Shown piece by piece: positions 10,218 to 20,850 of a stretch of 64,000 nucleotides of DNA. The DNA comes from Actinernus sp. WN-2022 (taxonomy: Eukaryota > Cnidaria > Anthozoa > Actiniaria > Actinernidae). The DNA is taken from the NCBI GenBank assembly GCA_030867875.1, contig JAOWCC010000804.1, positions 1 to 64,000 on the forward strand, read 5' to 3'. The position numbers and the translations under genes are program-made. The notes under the pieces are model-generated. The model did no database searches. It saw only the letters and a program-made list of their open reading frames with translations, and was not told the DNA's origin. Each line of letters begins with the position of its first letter. Within the stretch, counting starts at the first letter, position 1.

Positions 10218-10318
10218 TCTAGGTCATTTTGTACGGACCTCGCTCGCTGCGCTCGGTCCGTACGTCATGACCTAGACTGTAAATATGTTCCCGTCCTGCC
10301 CGACCTAACTCAGTCAAT
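10176..10318. mobile_element. Hairpin element with GTACGGACC arms
   Basis: The arms run from TTGACTGAGT near 10180 and return as ACTCAGTCAAT ending at 10318. They include GGCCGGACGGGAAAATAT with its complement and CTAGGTCATTTTGTACGGAC with its complement. The loop is the GC-rich TCGCTCGCTGCGCTCG. No coding sequence is present. Confidence 0.75.
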
Positions 10319-10827
10319 AGGTTTTTTATCATATGACAATATTTTGTTGTAGAACAAACCGCAAAACAGCAAGAAAAAAATTGTGCAGGGCCGGACGGCT
10401 TTTCCCGGCCCGCTCACACCATACATGTCCGTCCCTCATCACGTGACGTTTGTAAATGTTTTGAAAGGAAAGCGCGCGAGGGCCGTACGGGTCATATGAT
10501 AACTATAATTAATAATTTTAATTCATTATATTGAACCACGTAGACGCACCTGTCTAATCCACAGATTTGTTTTTAGTATCTGGTTCTTTTCATGCTGAAA
10601 ACAAAAGTTATATTTAGAACAATGTCCAACGGATAATTTTCCATAAAGCAAAATTGAAAATGCAGCAAAATACACTGGTTTTTATTTGTGACTTTTTCAT
10701 AGTTCATCTTTAAGAATTCTTACTTTAACAAGCCATGATTTCTTCACTAGCTGACTTGAAAGGGGAACTGAACCCTAAATCAACCCAACGTCTATATAAA
10801 CATGTATTCGAAATAAATAGGTTCTGC

Positions 10828-11175
10828 CATTTTATTTTTCTGCTATGCGCGTCTATGAAGAGAAAATCCAAAAACCTTTCTCACAACCTCCGCTATGTAC
10901 AGATGGCTCAAGTCTTGTAATTTGTGACGTCAGGTACTGGGAATAAATTAGTTTTGCCATGCTGTCCTGACATTGCATTGAATAGCGGGACTTAAATGGC
11001 TTCTAATTGCGGACCATTGTGTTTTCTTTGTGCTAGACTGGTGATCGATTTTCCTTGGTATGTGTGACTGAATTTGCACTGAATTGAGCCGCCACACAAT
11101 ATAGAATTTTCAGCGGAAAATCGAACTTGGAGACTAATTTTCTGTTCATAGACGCGCAACACAGTAAAATAAACA
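10828..11175. repeat. Inverted repeat around GCGCGTCTATGAA
   Basis: ATTTTTCTGCTATGCGCGTC near 10836 is repeated in reverse complement near 11145-11170 (AGACGCGCAACACAGTAAAAT), followed inward by a weaker AGAAAATC match. The left flank holds a copy of the AGGGGAACTGAACCC repeat also seen near 3540. Confidence 0.55.
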
Positions 11176-11374
11176 AGAGCCCATCTGGGCTTACACTCGG
11201 GCCACATGAGATTGGAGATCAAATACACTTTCATTTGAAATCCTCTTAGTAATAACCAAAGTGAAGAATTATTAGCTGAATCATAGTTAATAGAGTATTA
11301 ACTATGGCTGAATTTAGCAGTCTTTAGGAGTGGCCGGTAGCGCGGTGACTTTCATTCTCTGCTCCCCTAGTATA
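11174..11374. repeat. Left arm of a 3.7-kb inverted repeat
   Basis: From ACAAGAGCCCATCTGGGCTT to TCATTCTCTGCTCCCCTAG this segment is the reverse complement of about 14690-14855, with a small extra insertion in the left arm. Diagnostic matches include GGCCACATGAGATTG, CCTCTTAGTAATAACCAAAG and GGCCGGTAGCGCGGTGAC. The LINE fragment at 13340-14690 abuts the right arm. Confidence 0.8.
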
Positions 11375-11805
11375 TATGTAATTTAATAGTTTTATTTTTC
11401 TCGTATGTTGACCTTTTAATAGAAACATTCTACTAACAAACTGCACTGATTTGAGCAGGCATATATTCATTGTTTTGAACCCGATAATTAACCGTACTAC
11501 CGTACTTCATGGTCACTTTCTTTAGTAGTGGGTTGTCGGTCAGGTGATTGTAAACTCTCGTCATTTAGCACAGAAAATGTATTCTGATGAATAGGGATCG
11601 GGTTGTCATGTAAGAAAGATGGCTCTTGAACAAACTGATTCGTTGCTACAGCTTTAGTAGGTTGGGTAGTCTCGGAACACTGGAGACCTTGGTCTTTCAT
11701 TGTCTTCTTTTTTGTATTCTTGATTATTACTCGGGCTGCCTGTGGCAGCGCCGAGTCTGAAAATGCAAGTGGTTATTTTTTTTATTTTTTTATTTCATGT
11801 CAGAC

Positions 11806-11870
11806 GGCTTCTGCGCATGCGTTAAAGGTCAAATTCGAACCAATCAGATTGCACTGTGCTGGTCACGCAA
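11806..11870 (+). repeat. Left copy of an inverted pair (CTGTGCTGGTCACGC)
   Basis: CTTCTGCGCATGCGTTAAAG through CAGATTGCACTGTGCTGGTC is matched in reverse complement at 16448-16512. The two copies bracket the LINE and ORF1-like remnants, interleaved with the 11174/14690 inverted pair. Confidence 0.7.
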
Positions 11871-12299
11871 ACAAAGGTTAGATTTCCTCAGGCGCGCTCA
11901 GATAAGAAAATTCAAAGCTCAGACTAGGCGAGACAAGGAGATATCAATTTCAAATAGTCATTGTCAGAAATCTATTCCATCGTGGGCAATGATGCAATAC
12001 AACCTAAATTTGAGTCAGGTCCATGTTTTACGACAGAATAACCAGAGTCTTTCTACTGGATTCGGAGAGCTCGAGACATTATACAAGTCTGCTAATATGG
12101 GGAAAACTGAAACAAAAAATGAACTTTGACGGCAGAAACCCTCATATTTGAGCCAAGCGGAATATTTACATGATCCGCTAAGATTTTTACAAATCTAATC
12201 AGTTAAGCAGATGTACGCAGTGTATGCCAACTGAAATGCTGTGCTCGTTTTGTGGTTACGGCTCAGTGGGGCAACTACCCGAACAAGAAGCATGAACTG

Positions 12300-12830
12300 C
12301 CAGCAAAGAGAGAGGAAAACTGAAAGAGGAAATCCTTGTGAGAAATCGACGTACATATGAAGCTATATACGTTATCATCGACTATATGGGAGTCAAACAT
12401 CGAGCTGCTATGAAACCGCTTGTGACAGTTTGTTTACGCACTTTCATGACAAACGAACGTTTCTACTTTCGACACAATGGTCGCTAAACTGTACGAAATC
12501 TCCAAGGATATATCCCTAATGTCCAAACTAAAGGGAAAAACTGAAAGAGGAAATCATTGTGACCAATCGACATAAATATGAAGCTCCAGAAGTAATTATT
12601 GAATACATGAGAACCCATAGAGAAAACCGATAATAATGAACACGGTATTAGTTTCACCGACATTTGTGGCGTAACTGAACTCGCACTACAGCATAGCTTG
12701 AAATACTGTACGAAAACTCCCGTTTAAAAATTTCCTGATGCCGAAAGGACCGTAGCATTTAAACAAGATATCCTTCTGACCAATCGACATACATATTAAG
12801 CTGTGAAAGTATGTTTCCATTCCATAACAG
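12300..12830. repeat. Three diverged copies of an about 220-bp unit
   Basis: AACTGAAAGAGGAAATC followed by AATCGAC and ATATGAAGCT occurs near 12318, 12540 and, more worn, near 12750. The spacing and shared order indicate an old tandem duplication. There is no ORF across it. Confidence 0.5.
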
Positions 12831-13339
12831 CCGATAGTGCAAACTAGTAAACTGCCACTAGTAAATTGACCTTGCGAGTACTGAACTTTCTAGCGTCAAA
12901 TGCATGTGTTACGTTTCCAAACTTTAGGACAAGAAATCTTCCATAGAATGTTCTATTTTATTTACAGCTGAGAACTGTATTATTAAACATAAGAAATAAA
13001 ACAATGGTGCCATTTGAAGAATTATATCATGTCAAAAGTGCAAACGAAGAAATATATATCTACGGACGCGAGCAGCTCGATCGTTTCACTTTGGTCAAAC
13101 TCGGACTGTTTACGACTGGAACGGAAAAACAAAAAGTAAAACCTACTAAGTTACTAGGTCTGAACAGTACTAATTTATTAACTAGCTGCGAGTTGCTGAC
13201 AGATATCTCAAGACTCTAGCTAGCTGCACGATAGTAGTCTGAACATACATACACACATGAATAAGTAGTGTTTTCAATAAAAGATCAACTACTTTAATTT
13301 ACATACGAGAAAACAAAAATATTAAATTACATACAATAC

Positions 13340-14690
13340 AATACAATACAATACTTATTTATTGGAACCTTGATACAAACAACGTGTACATCGGTATAAA
13401 CCCAATAAAATAAAATAAAAATAATAATAAAACTATGTGTTTAAGCTATATATAGAATGGGATAAGTGTTATAAAAATAGGGGAAGAAATAGTAACAAGA
13501 TTGATAACGGACGTTATGTCAATTTACAATTTCATCATACTTATCAATAATGTCTTTAATGAATGAACTGCTAACCTTCAAAATATTTTCATCTTTCATA
13601 GAAATTAAATAATAAAATAAATTACAAGGATCAAAGTTAGAAAAAGAAGGATTAATCAAGAATAACTTATTCATAAATGAAACACGAGTTTGCACCATGT
13701 GAGAATTATCACATTGGAAAAGGTAATGGTGTTCATTACCAACTTCACCAGATGTACAAATGGTGCAAATTCTATTACTTCTAGGGATACCTTTATAACG
13801 ACCTTGTTCAATCGGGAAACAGTGGGCTGAGATTCGTAACTTGGTTACAGCTCTACGTGTTTCAAAATCGTGGACTTTGGTTAAATAGGTTTCAAAATTA
13901 TTATTGTTCTTTATTCTATAAAATAACTCTAACTTCGATTCTTTATTTCCTACTACGATCTCTGCTCTCTCTTCATTCCAACCATCTATGTAAATTTGTC
14001 TTAATTTTGCCTTAGATGATTTAAAAATTGACTTAAAATCTAAATTAGATACAATGGTAAAATCATTAACTCTAATGTTAAGTATCTTAAATAAAAGGGA
14101 CATATGGCTGAACCAAGACCATGCTCCTTTTTTTGACAGCTCACATGAAATCTTCAAGGCCCCCATTAAAAATGGATTGTTAATGTGTTCAAGCAGATGA
14201 AAAAAGAATTTCAACAACACGCTGTAAATAGTTACATGTAGAGGAAAGGCACCTAACTCAGACCTTACTGCTGAATTAGTAGACTTGGAGCTCACACCTA
14301 GTAGCATTTTGTACATCTTAATATTCAACTTTTCACATAATAAATCAGAGTGAAACAACGTCTTCTTGTAAGATGCGAAGGAACTAAAACGTTTTGAATA
14401 TGCACCCCATACTTCACAATTATACAACACTATAGGACGAATTAAAGCGTTATATAACTTGAGAAAAACTTTTAAGGGAGTTCCTAGTCGTGGATGGAAC
14501 ACCTTCAAAAGACTAAATAATACCCTAATACCTTTGTTATATAAATGTGATTGGTTAACAGCAAAGGAACCAGAGGGTGTCAAGACAGTACCAAGATACG
14601 TATAAGATACGGCTGTAGAAACATCAGTCCCACCGAAAGTACAATTAATGCCAATTTTACGGCCTGTCTTATTAAAAACATGTATATATA
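13340..14690 (-). pseudogene. LINE ORF2 C-terminal fragment (CR1/L2/jockey-type)
   Basis: A 404-codon minus-strand frame (13519-14733) encodes the end of a reverse transcriptase: YTYLGTVLTPSGSF, then FLKLYNALIRPIVLYNCEVW, which is the thumb-like region after the catalytic palm. The C-terminal Cys/His block reads CTICTSGEVGNEHHYLFQC. The catalytic palm with its FADD motif is absent, so the copy is 5'-truncated. The last 130 bp after the stop end in repeated CAATA units (13337-13360 on the plus strand), which form the element's 3' tail. The first codons before about 14660 belong to the adjoining inverted repeat and are not part of the protein. Confidence 0.85.
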
Positions 14691-14855
14691 TACTAAGGGA
14701 GCAGAGAATGAAAGTCACCGCGCTACCGGCCACCCCTAAAGACTGCTAATAATTCTTCCCTTTGGTTATTACTAAGAGGATTTCAAATGAAAGTGTATTT
14801 CATCTTCAATCTCATGTGGCCCGAGTGAAAGCCCAGATGGGCTCTTGTTTTTTTT
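14690..14855. repeat. Right arm of the 3.7-kb inverted repeat
   Basis: Reverse complement of 11174-11374, including AGCAGAGAATGAAAGTCACC and AGCCCAGATGGGCTCTTGTT. It lies directly upstream, in the minus sense, of the LINE fragment. Confidence 0.8.
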
Positions 14856-14911
14856 AAGTTTGAAAGTCGGATCTCAGCTTTATTAACCCTCGGTTAACCC
14901 TCCTGTACAAA

Positions 14912-15150
14912 TTGAGTCGTGGGCTAATTGACATTGATGTAAACACTTATCTCCGCCCACATACTGAACTCAGAACTCGGAGAAGCCATAATTGCAGATA
15001 TAGACAAGATAAAGCGACTAAGGATACTTATTTTTATTCTTTTTTACCAAGGACTATTAGACTTTGGAATAACTTACCTGCTGATATTGTTGAGATTAAC
15101 TCATTAATTACTTTTAAGTCCGAGCTTCTTAATTACTTAATTAATTAATC
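14912..15150 (+). pseudogene. LINE ORF2 C-terminal tail fragment
   Basis: A 78-codon plus-strand frame carries RTRRSHNCRYRQ and then FYSFLPRTIRLWNNLPADIV followed by TFKSELLNYL. The LPRTIRLWNNLP motif is the usual closing segment of CR1/jockey-type ORF2 proteins. It is a stand-alone fragment, opposite in strand to the LINE at 13.3-14.7 kb. Confidence 0.75.
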
Positions 15151-15395
15151 ATTACTAGATTTATTATAGAGTACAAGCGGTGAAGGCGTGGAACGGCTAA
15201 CTGGCTGAATAGTGCAGAATCCTTGTTTAATACGTGCTATTTGGTACTGTTTAGTTGGTGCTGTTTCGTGCTTTTATTACGTTCACTCGACTTGTTTTCT
15301 CAGTTGTTTTTATCATTTATTTATTATTTTATCACTTATTTTATTATTTTTATATATTGTACAGTTGGTGTGATAACCATACGGTTTATTACCGA

Positions 15396-16400
15396 CTAAA
15401 TAACATGTAGATGTAGATTATAAATATCCGCTTTCAACTCGCCATTTTCAACTTCTAGGTCAATAATATGTGATGACAGCATCTTGATTTCGGTCTTGTA
15501 TATATTATCTTGCTGGACTAATTTGTCTTCCAAATGACTGAGTTTCGTTTTGATGTGACGAGAGTAAGAATTCATTACGCATACAGTTAGGTCAGCCTCC
15601 ATGTTACAAATCAAGGTCATTAAATCAGCGAGAGAGTTCTTATTGCGGGCTAACAAATATCCTCGTGAAGAATCTCAAGAATTCCGTCTCTTCCGGTTTG
15701 AATTTTACTCATGTGTATGTTGCTTTTGGAGTTTCGAGGATATGTTGATACAAAACTACAGGCTCTTGGGGTTTTTCATTGACTTGTGAACGTGCAGGCT
15801 CTGTAACTTGTTTTGTTTTCTTAGTATAACATAAAGTGTGGAACATGTTCTCAAGCATGTCGCGTGTGACCTCTGTTTCTTCATTCATTAAGTTCTCTAC
15901 TTTCATCTGTAATCTGGGAAACTCTATCTTTGCCCATGCCTTGGCACATAACTATTCCTGTTGTTAAGTAGACGTGGATGATTATAAGTAAAATCCTTCG
16001 ACAGCTTGTACCGTTTCCGCTAGGTCAATATCTTCGCTGGAACGAAATAACTTGATCTCGATACTCTCTGATCCAACTTACGGTAAATTTACATTGGTCT
16101 TGAAGTGCCTTCACCCAAAATAAGATGTTCTCCTCGGATGTTTTAAATGCAGCACAGCGAGCCGATGGCTTATAGATTCCAATATATATTTCTTTGGCTT
16201 CAGGTCATCGTACGTGTCGTATATAAAAGCACTGGCCATCTGGGTAAAAAACGCGGTCCTTCGGCTCCGACAATAGCGCCAGTTGAAATATCCTGAGCCT
16301 GTTGGAAGGCTTTCGCACGAGTGAAGTTAAATAAAACATTAAACTGGCTTACATTTGAGAGATTAGAGCCGAGAAAGTTCCTCGCGGGTCTTCCGCCATC
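15396..16400 (-). pseudogene. Degraded transposon ORF1-like protein remnant
   Basis: Reading minus from 16370, one frame gives FTRAKAFQQAQDISTGAIVG followed by FLPRWPVLLYTT. Lower down are coiled-coil-like, Glu/Lys-rich frames at 15709-15906 and 15396-15656 (SHLEDKLVQQDNIYKTEI). Stops and frame shifts separate them. Charged, coiled-coil-bearing proteins of this kind are typical of retrotransposon first ORFs, but I do not recognise the exact family, so the function is open. Confidence 0.4.
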
Positions 16401-16447
16401 TTGTTTTACTGTATTAAATTATGTAAATAAATTAACCTGACGATTGT

Positions 16448-16512
16448 TGCGTGACCAGCACAGTGCAATCTGATTGGTGTGAAGTTGACCTTTAACGCAT
16501 GCGCAGAAATTT
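16448..16512 (-). repeat. Right copy of the inverted pair with 11806-11870
   Basis: GCGTGACCAGCACAGTGCAA, then TGACCTTTAACGCATGCGC: the reverse complement of 11806-11870 with a few mismatches. A 15-base poly-A run follows at about 16530. Confidence 0.7.
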
Positions 16513-17300
16513 TGCGACACCCAACAACAAAAAAAAAAAAAAAGAACGGCTTGCATTTTAAGACTCGTAAATAGCTGGACCATCGGGACTGAAAACACCC
16601 AGTAGATTGAACTCTCGATTGAATCATATAAATACATACATATCATGTTTAAACCTTACTCCGCTGCGGTTTTAGCCGGATAGATTGATCCAAATCACAA
16701 AGGCTTTTTTCCTTCAGCTTACAATACAATAAATCACTTACTTCTGTGCGAGATTCTTTCTTTATACATCCTGGTTAAACTCGTAGAACTCCGCTAAACA
16801 TTCCGTGTACATAAACTGTCTAGAAACATAATCTTACTAGTTCAATGACCTTGAAGCACATGGCCTGTTCATGTCATATCTGACAGCTGTAAAAATGTCA
16901 GCTAGTGAAGTGTAACATTACTATTAATTAATTGTAACTTCCAGTTCCGGTTATAAATGTTCGATTGCTAATACTAGTCGTAGCTATCGCTAAAGTGCCA
17001 ACGAAAACAAAAACCCAGAAAAATTGCCTCCGCCTGATCTGAATATAATACGCTGATAAATGAAAATAGCAATTATATTTATAGTTGTTTACATTTTAAT
17101 AAATCACGATGGAACACTTTATAACTGTGCATTAGAAAACTCAACTATATATTTCACTTCATAGTTATTTCTGACATTTTACTCTTATGGCACTTTGAGA
17201 ATAGATAAAGTACAGTGCCTTGCAGCATATAACAGCCAGGCGATTGAGGGAGAGCAGAAAAATTTAGTAAGAGCTGTAGAATAAGAAATATGGTTAGAAC

Positions 17301-18193
17301 CAGGAGCCCATTACCAGGAGCGTCCATCTTCCCCACTGTGTCTGTACCCCAGCACAGAGGTAAATGAGGCTATTTTTAGCATTGCGTTTCGCGCGAAAAA
17401 GAACAAAGGTAGGCTATTCTTAGCCAATCAGATAGCTAACGTCACTTCTCATTATCATTCTTCTCACTTTCAACGCGGGAATTCGAATTGCTGGTTTTCA
17501 CTCAATCCCCAGAGATTGAAATGTTGGTGCCCCAACAAAAGAAGCTAACGAGGAACCTATTGTTTAAGGGCACCAACATGGCGGCAACCTCTTTTCGCGG
17601 GAATTTCGATTCTAAAAATAGCCTCATCTACTCCTGTGCTGGGGATTAGGCTTTAGCACATTCTGCTCGAAAAAAAGGCTATTCTGCTCGAAAAAATTGC
17701 CCGAAAAAAAGACTATTCTGCTCGAAATTATGCTCCAAAAGTAACATTATGCTCGAATTTATGCTTCTGAAAAATTTGGGGCAGTTGCAGTCTTAGCTTG
17801 TACAAGCCGATTATTCCATTTTTTTCATGGATTAGTACTAATTTTACGTTTACGAGCTATAGGTCGGACTTTTTCGGAGCCTGCAATAAAGTTAAGATAA
17901 GTTAAAGCATTGGTAACCAACTGTCTTTCTTGTCCTTCATCATCATGGTCAATGATTTCTGTTTGTTCCGCCGCCATCTTTGTTTTGCTCGTACCCAGCT
18001 CCCTCTCGTCTCCACTTTTCCTCATTCCCAGCCCCCAAAATATGCAAAATGGCCTATTCTGCCCGGATTATGCCCCAATTACGTTTTCTGCTCCTGAAGC
18101 CCTATTATGCTCGAAATTCTGCCGGCAGAATGTGCTAAAGCCTACTGGGGATCCAACCCATAACAGAGGAACGCTCCTGGTAATAGGCTCCTG
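17301..18193. mobile_element. CAGGAGCC-family MITE interrupted by a second element
   Basis: It starts CAGGAGCCCATTACCAGGAG and ends CTCCTGGTAATAGGCTCCTG. It is flanked by TTAGAAC at 17294-17300 and again at 18194-18200 (7 bp). Inner inverted matches (CCCCAGCACAG with AAATGAGGCTATTTTTAG and the complements at 17613-17645) show that the original element was about 390 bp before the insertion at 17647-18144. Confidence 0.85.
17647..18144. mobile_element. 498-bp hAT-like MITE with 8-bp target duplication
   Basis: The termini are TAGGCTTTAGCACATTCTGC and its exact reverse complement ending at 18144. CTGGGGAT precedes it at 17639-17646 and follows it at 18145-18152, a perfect 8-bp duplication of the type made by hAT transposases. 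The interior has repeated CTATTCTGCTCGAAA motifs. The short frames inside (17825-18025 minus, 17910-18197 plus) have no transposase signature. Confidence 0.88.
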
Positions 18194-18429
18194 TTAGAAC
18201 CTAGAGGATACGGAGTGCTCGACACTGAATTTTAGTGCTCCAGACTGGGCTTATTGGGGTTGGCATTGTTGTTGTACCTAAGAAACAAGAGAAAACAAAG
18301 GGTTTATCATGTTTATTGTATTTATTGAAATCATTGGGGATAACGAAAGATGCACAGCATATAAATGATTGTTGATCAAACTACGATACAGTTGTAACAG
18401 AACTTTAATAACTGTATGTCTTCGGTACT

Positions 18430-18860
18430 GTACGAGAGGTTTGATTAAACTGGCACTGTTTGCTCGATTTTGAACCAAATGGTTCGATTATTCGTGGCTT
18501 GCTAGCCGATTGAGAACGCACTGGTTCTGGCACTTTTGTTTATGGCAGATTTCAGTACGCTTACTCGGTTTAGAACACGCTGGTTTAAGCTCGCTAGCAG
18601 CGGAATATTTGTTGTTTGATTATCGGCACGCTGGCCAGTTCAGTATTGGTGATCTAATTTGCTTTCAAGATGCTGTTTTGCTTGTTGTTTCTACAATTTG
18701 TGGCTCGCTGGCCAGAATTTGTGGCTCGCTGGCCAGAACACGCTGGTTCAATGTTTGAGCGGCTTGCTCGATTTAGAACACGCTGGTTCAAATGTTTCAC
18801 AGATGCGGTATTTAGCTCAGTTGCCTCATGTTAGCATTAGGTATATACCAGGGGGATAAT
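18430..18860. repeat. Diverged tandem repeats (CTCGCTGGCCAGAACACGCTGGTTC)
   Basis: Short units built on GCTCGCTGGCCAGAA and ACACGCTGGTTCA recur at irregular spacing between 18500 and 18800. The clearest is a 21-bp unit repeated at 18700-18740. They resemble the sequence logic of the larger array that follows but are not in the same register. Confidence 0.65.
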
Positions 18861-18971
18861 ATTAGATATTAAAAGACCGAGTTTCGCTGCCATCCCTTCG
18901 CTCTAGCGCGTATTGCTGCGGTGCCTTAACGGATTTCTGTTAAGTGGATTTCTTCCTCGCCGTCGCTGAGC

Positions 18972-19172
18972 ATGGCCGAAGCTCCTGTAGAGAGATTTAG
19001 AGGTTCAGATTCGTCCTGTACCGCCACCTGCAGCGGAAGAACCAGCAGCGGTAGCAGAAAACCCAAGCCCTATAGCTATGGATGCCGAGGTTACGTATAC
19101 TTTACCTTTCTTTTGTTAGTTTGGTTTTCAGCAGTTATATATTTGGTTATTTCATTCCTCTACGGTCTGTAG
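18972..19172 (+). CDS. Small open frame with Ser-rich start and hydrophobic end (uncertain)
   Basis: 66 codons starting at an ATG in good context (GAGCATGG) within a locally CpG-richer 120 bp. The first 40 residues are polar and Ser/Gly/Arg-rich (SGRTSSGSRKPKPYSYG). The last 26 form a strongly hydrophobic segment (YFTFLLLVWFSAVIYLVISF) that could span a membrane. I recognise no family. The upstream sequence (CTCGCCGTCGCTGAGC) looks like a leader or promoter edge. A weak donor (GAG/GTTACG) near 19093 could instead make this a first coding exon. It sits in the receptor intron on the opposite strand. Confidence 0.25.
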   Translation: MAEAPVERFRGSDSSCTATCSGRTSSGSRKPKPYSYGCRGYVYFTFLLLVWFSAVIYLVISFLYGL

Positions 19173-19189
19173 ACAAGCGAGATGTATGT

Positions 19190-19966
19190 CAGCTTGTTTT
19201 GCGAACCATGTGTCGGTTCATAATCTTATACTGATAGGTTTCCTTGGTGTTCCATTGGCCGTGTATCGGCTCGTTTTAGAACCGTGTGTCGATTCATAAA
19301 CTTAGGTTTTCTTAGCGGTTTGCCATTGGCCGTGTGTCGGCTCGTTTTGAGAACCGTGTATCGGTTCATAATCTTAGGTTGTCTTAGTTTTCCATTAGCC
19401 GTATGTCGGCTTGTCCCGAGAACCGTGTGTCGGTTCATAATCTTAGGTTGTCTTAGTTTTCCATTGGCCGTGTGTCGGCTCGTTTTGAGAACCGTGGATC
19501 GGTTCATAATCTTAGGTTTTCTTAGTTTTCCATTGGCCGTATGTCGGCTTGTCCTGAGAACCGTGTGTCGGTTCGTAATCTTAGGTTGTATTAGTTTTCC
19601 ATTAGCCCTATGTCGGGTCGTTTTAGAACCGTGTGTCGGTTCATATTCTTAGGTTTTCTTAGTTTTCCATTGACCGTATGTCGGCTCGTTTTGATAACCG
19701 TGTGTCGGTTCATAATCTTAGGTTTTCTTAGTTAGTTTTCCATTGGCCGTGTGTCGGCTCGTTTTGAGAACCGTGTGTCGGTTCATAATCTTAGGTTGTC
19801 TTGGTTTTTTCTTTGACCGTACGTCGGCTCGTTTTGAGAACCGTGTGTCGGCTCATAATCTTAGGTTTTCTTAGTTTGCCATTGGCCGTATGTCGGCTCG
19901 TTTTGAGAACCGTGTGTCGGTCCGTAATCTTAAGTTTTCTTCGTTTTTCATTAGCCATGGGTCGGC
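19190..19966. repeat. 69-bp minisatellite, about 11 copies
   Basis: The unit begins GTTTTGAGAACCGTGTGTCG, continues with GTTCATAATCTTAGG and ends CCATTGGCCGTGTGTCGGCTC. Because 69 is a multiple of three, reading frames stay open across several units on both strands (19284-19652 plus, 19226-19507 minus), giving 23-residue repeats. These frames are by-products of the period. The array stops at the insertion at 19967. Confidence 0.92.
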
Positions 19967-20258
19967 CCCGGGGGGGGGACTCCTTTATGTGAGGGGTACA
20001 TGGATGCTCATCTTTTAGGGGTCAAAATCAGGAGTTTGGTACCACTTAGGGTATCCACGATCAAACACAGACATTTCTATGTAAAGCGGTACGTGTTAGG
20101 GGTCAGGTGTCAATTGAACAAAAAAGCGGTTATCTATTTACATTTTTATTATATTTTAGGGGTCAAAATAAGCTTGAGCCACGCCCATTTTAGTACCTCT
20201 TAGGGGTCAAATCGAAAAGGTCCGACGAGCTTTATATGGGAGTTCCCCCCCGGGGGGA
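19967..20258. mobile_element. Element bounded by CCCCGGGGGG runs, inserted in the minisatellite
   Basis: It begins CCCGGGGGGGGGACTCC and ends GGAGTTCCCCCCCGGGGGG, and the inverted ends flank about 270 bp with four copies of TTAGGGGTCAAAT-like sequence. TCGGC occurs at both junctions (19962-19966 and 20259-20263). The minisatellite resumes after it. A related architecture appears at 45131-45771. Confidence 0.75.
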
Positions 20259-20850
20259 TCGGCTTGTTTTGAGAACCGTGTGTTAGCTTGTTTGATATAG
20301 TTTGTTTGTCTTACGAGCGTGCCGTGTCTCCTCATAGTATTGAGATTACTTCATGTTCATTAGCCGTTTTACGGCTTGTTTACGAGCGGTGTATCACTTC
20401 ATCACTATTCGGATTCCTTCATTTGTCATTTACTAGCCATTTGTTGGAATGTTTTGCGAGCGGGGTGTCACTTCATAGTATTTTTAGGATTACGTCATTT
20501 TCATTTAACGTTCCGCGGCTTGTTAGGTGTCACTTCGTAGTTTTCGGATTCTTTCATGTGTCATTAGCCGTTTTGTGGCTTGTTTTGCAGGCCAGGTGTC
20601 ACTTCATGGTATTAGGATTCTTTCATGTGTCATTAGCCGTTTGGCGGCTTGTTTTGCAGGCGATGTGCCACTTCATAGTATTAGGATCCTTTCATTGGTC
20701 AGTAGCCGTGTGGTGGCTTGTTTTGCGAGCGGGGTTCTTAAGTCACAGATTTCCTTCATTTGTCATTATTTGCCACGCGTCGGATTGTTTTCGAGTGGGG
20801 TGTTCATAGTATTATTTAGGATTACTGCATTTTCGTTAACCGTTCGGCCT
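20259..20850. repeat. Second subfamily of the 69-bp minisatellite, about 8 copies
   Basis: Units follow the pattern TTGTTTTGCGAGCGGGGTGTC, ACTTCATAGTATTAGGATT, CTTTCATGTGTCATTAGCCG. They align register-for-register with the units before 19967 but are much diverged, so the array contains two subfamilies. It ends at an AATTAATTAATTGATATCAA stretch. Confidence 0.85.

Noticed and set aside
10711..10760. Candidate for the missing 45-nt receptor exon (W-L before a GTAAGA)
   Set aside because: The frame lacks the conserved residues before the W, no acceptor lies at the right distance, and it overlaps a dispersed repeat.
15060..15085. Strong minus-strand CAG/GTAAGT donor
   Set aside because: It lies antisense inside a LINE C-terminal fragment and has no exon attached.
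16735..16790. Candidate for the missing receptor exon (FNQ before a GTAAGT)
   Set aside because: An in-frame stop follows and no Trp is present.
19226..19652. Overlapping long frames on both strands in the minisatellite
   Set aside because: They result from a repeat period divisible by three; the peptides are 23-residue repeats with no protein logic.
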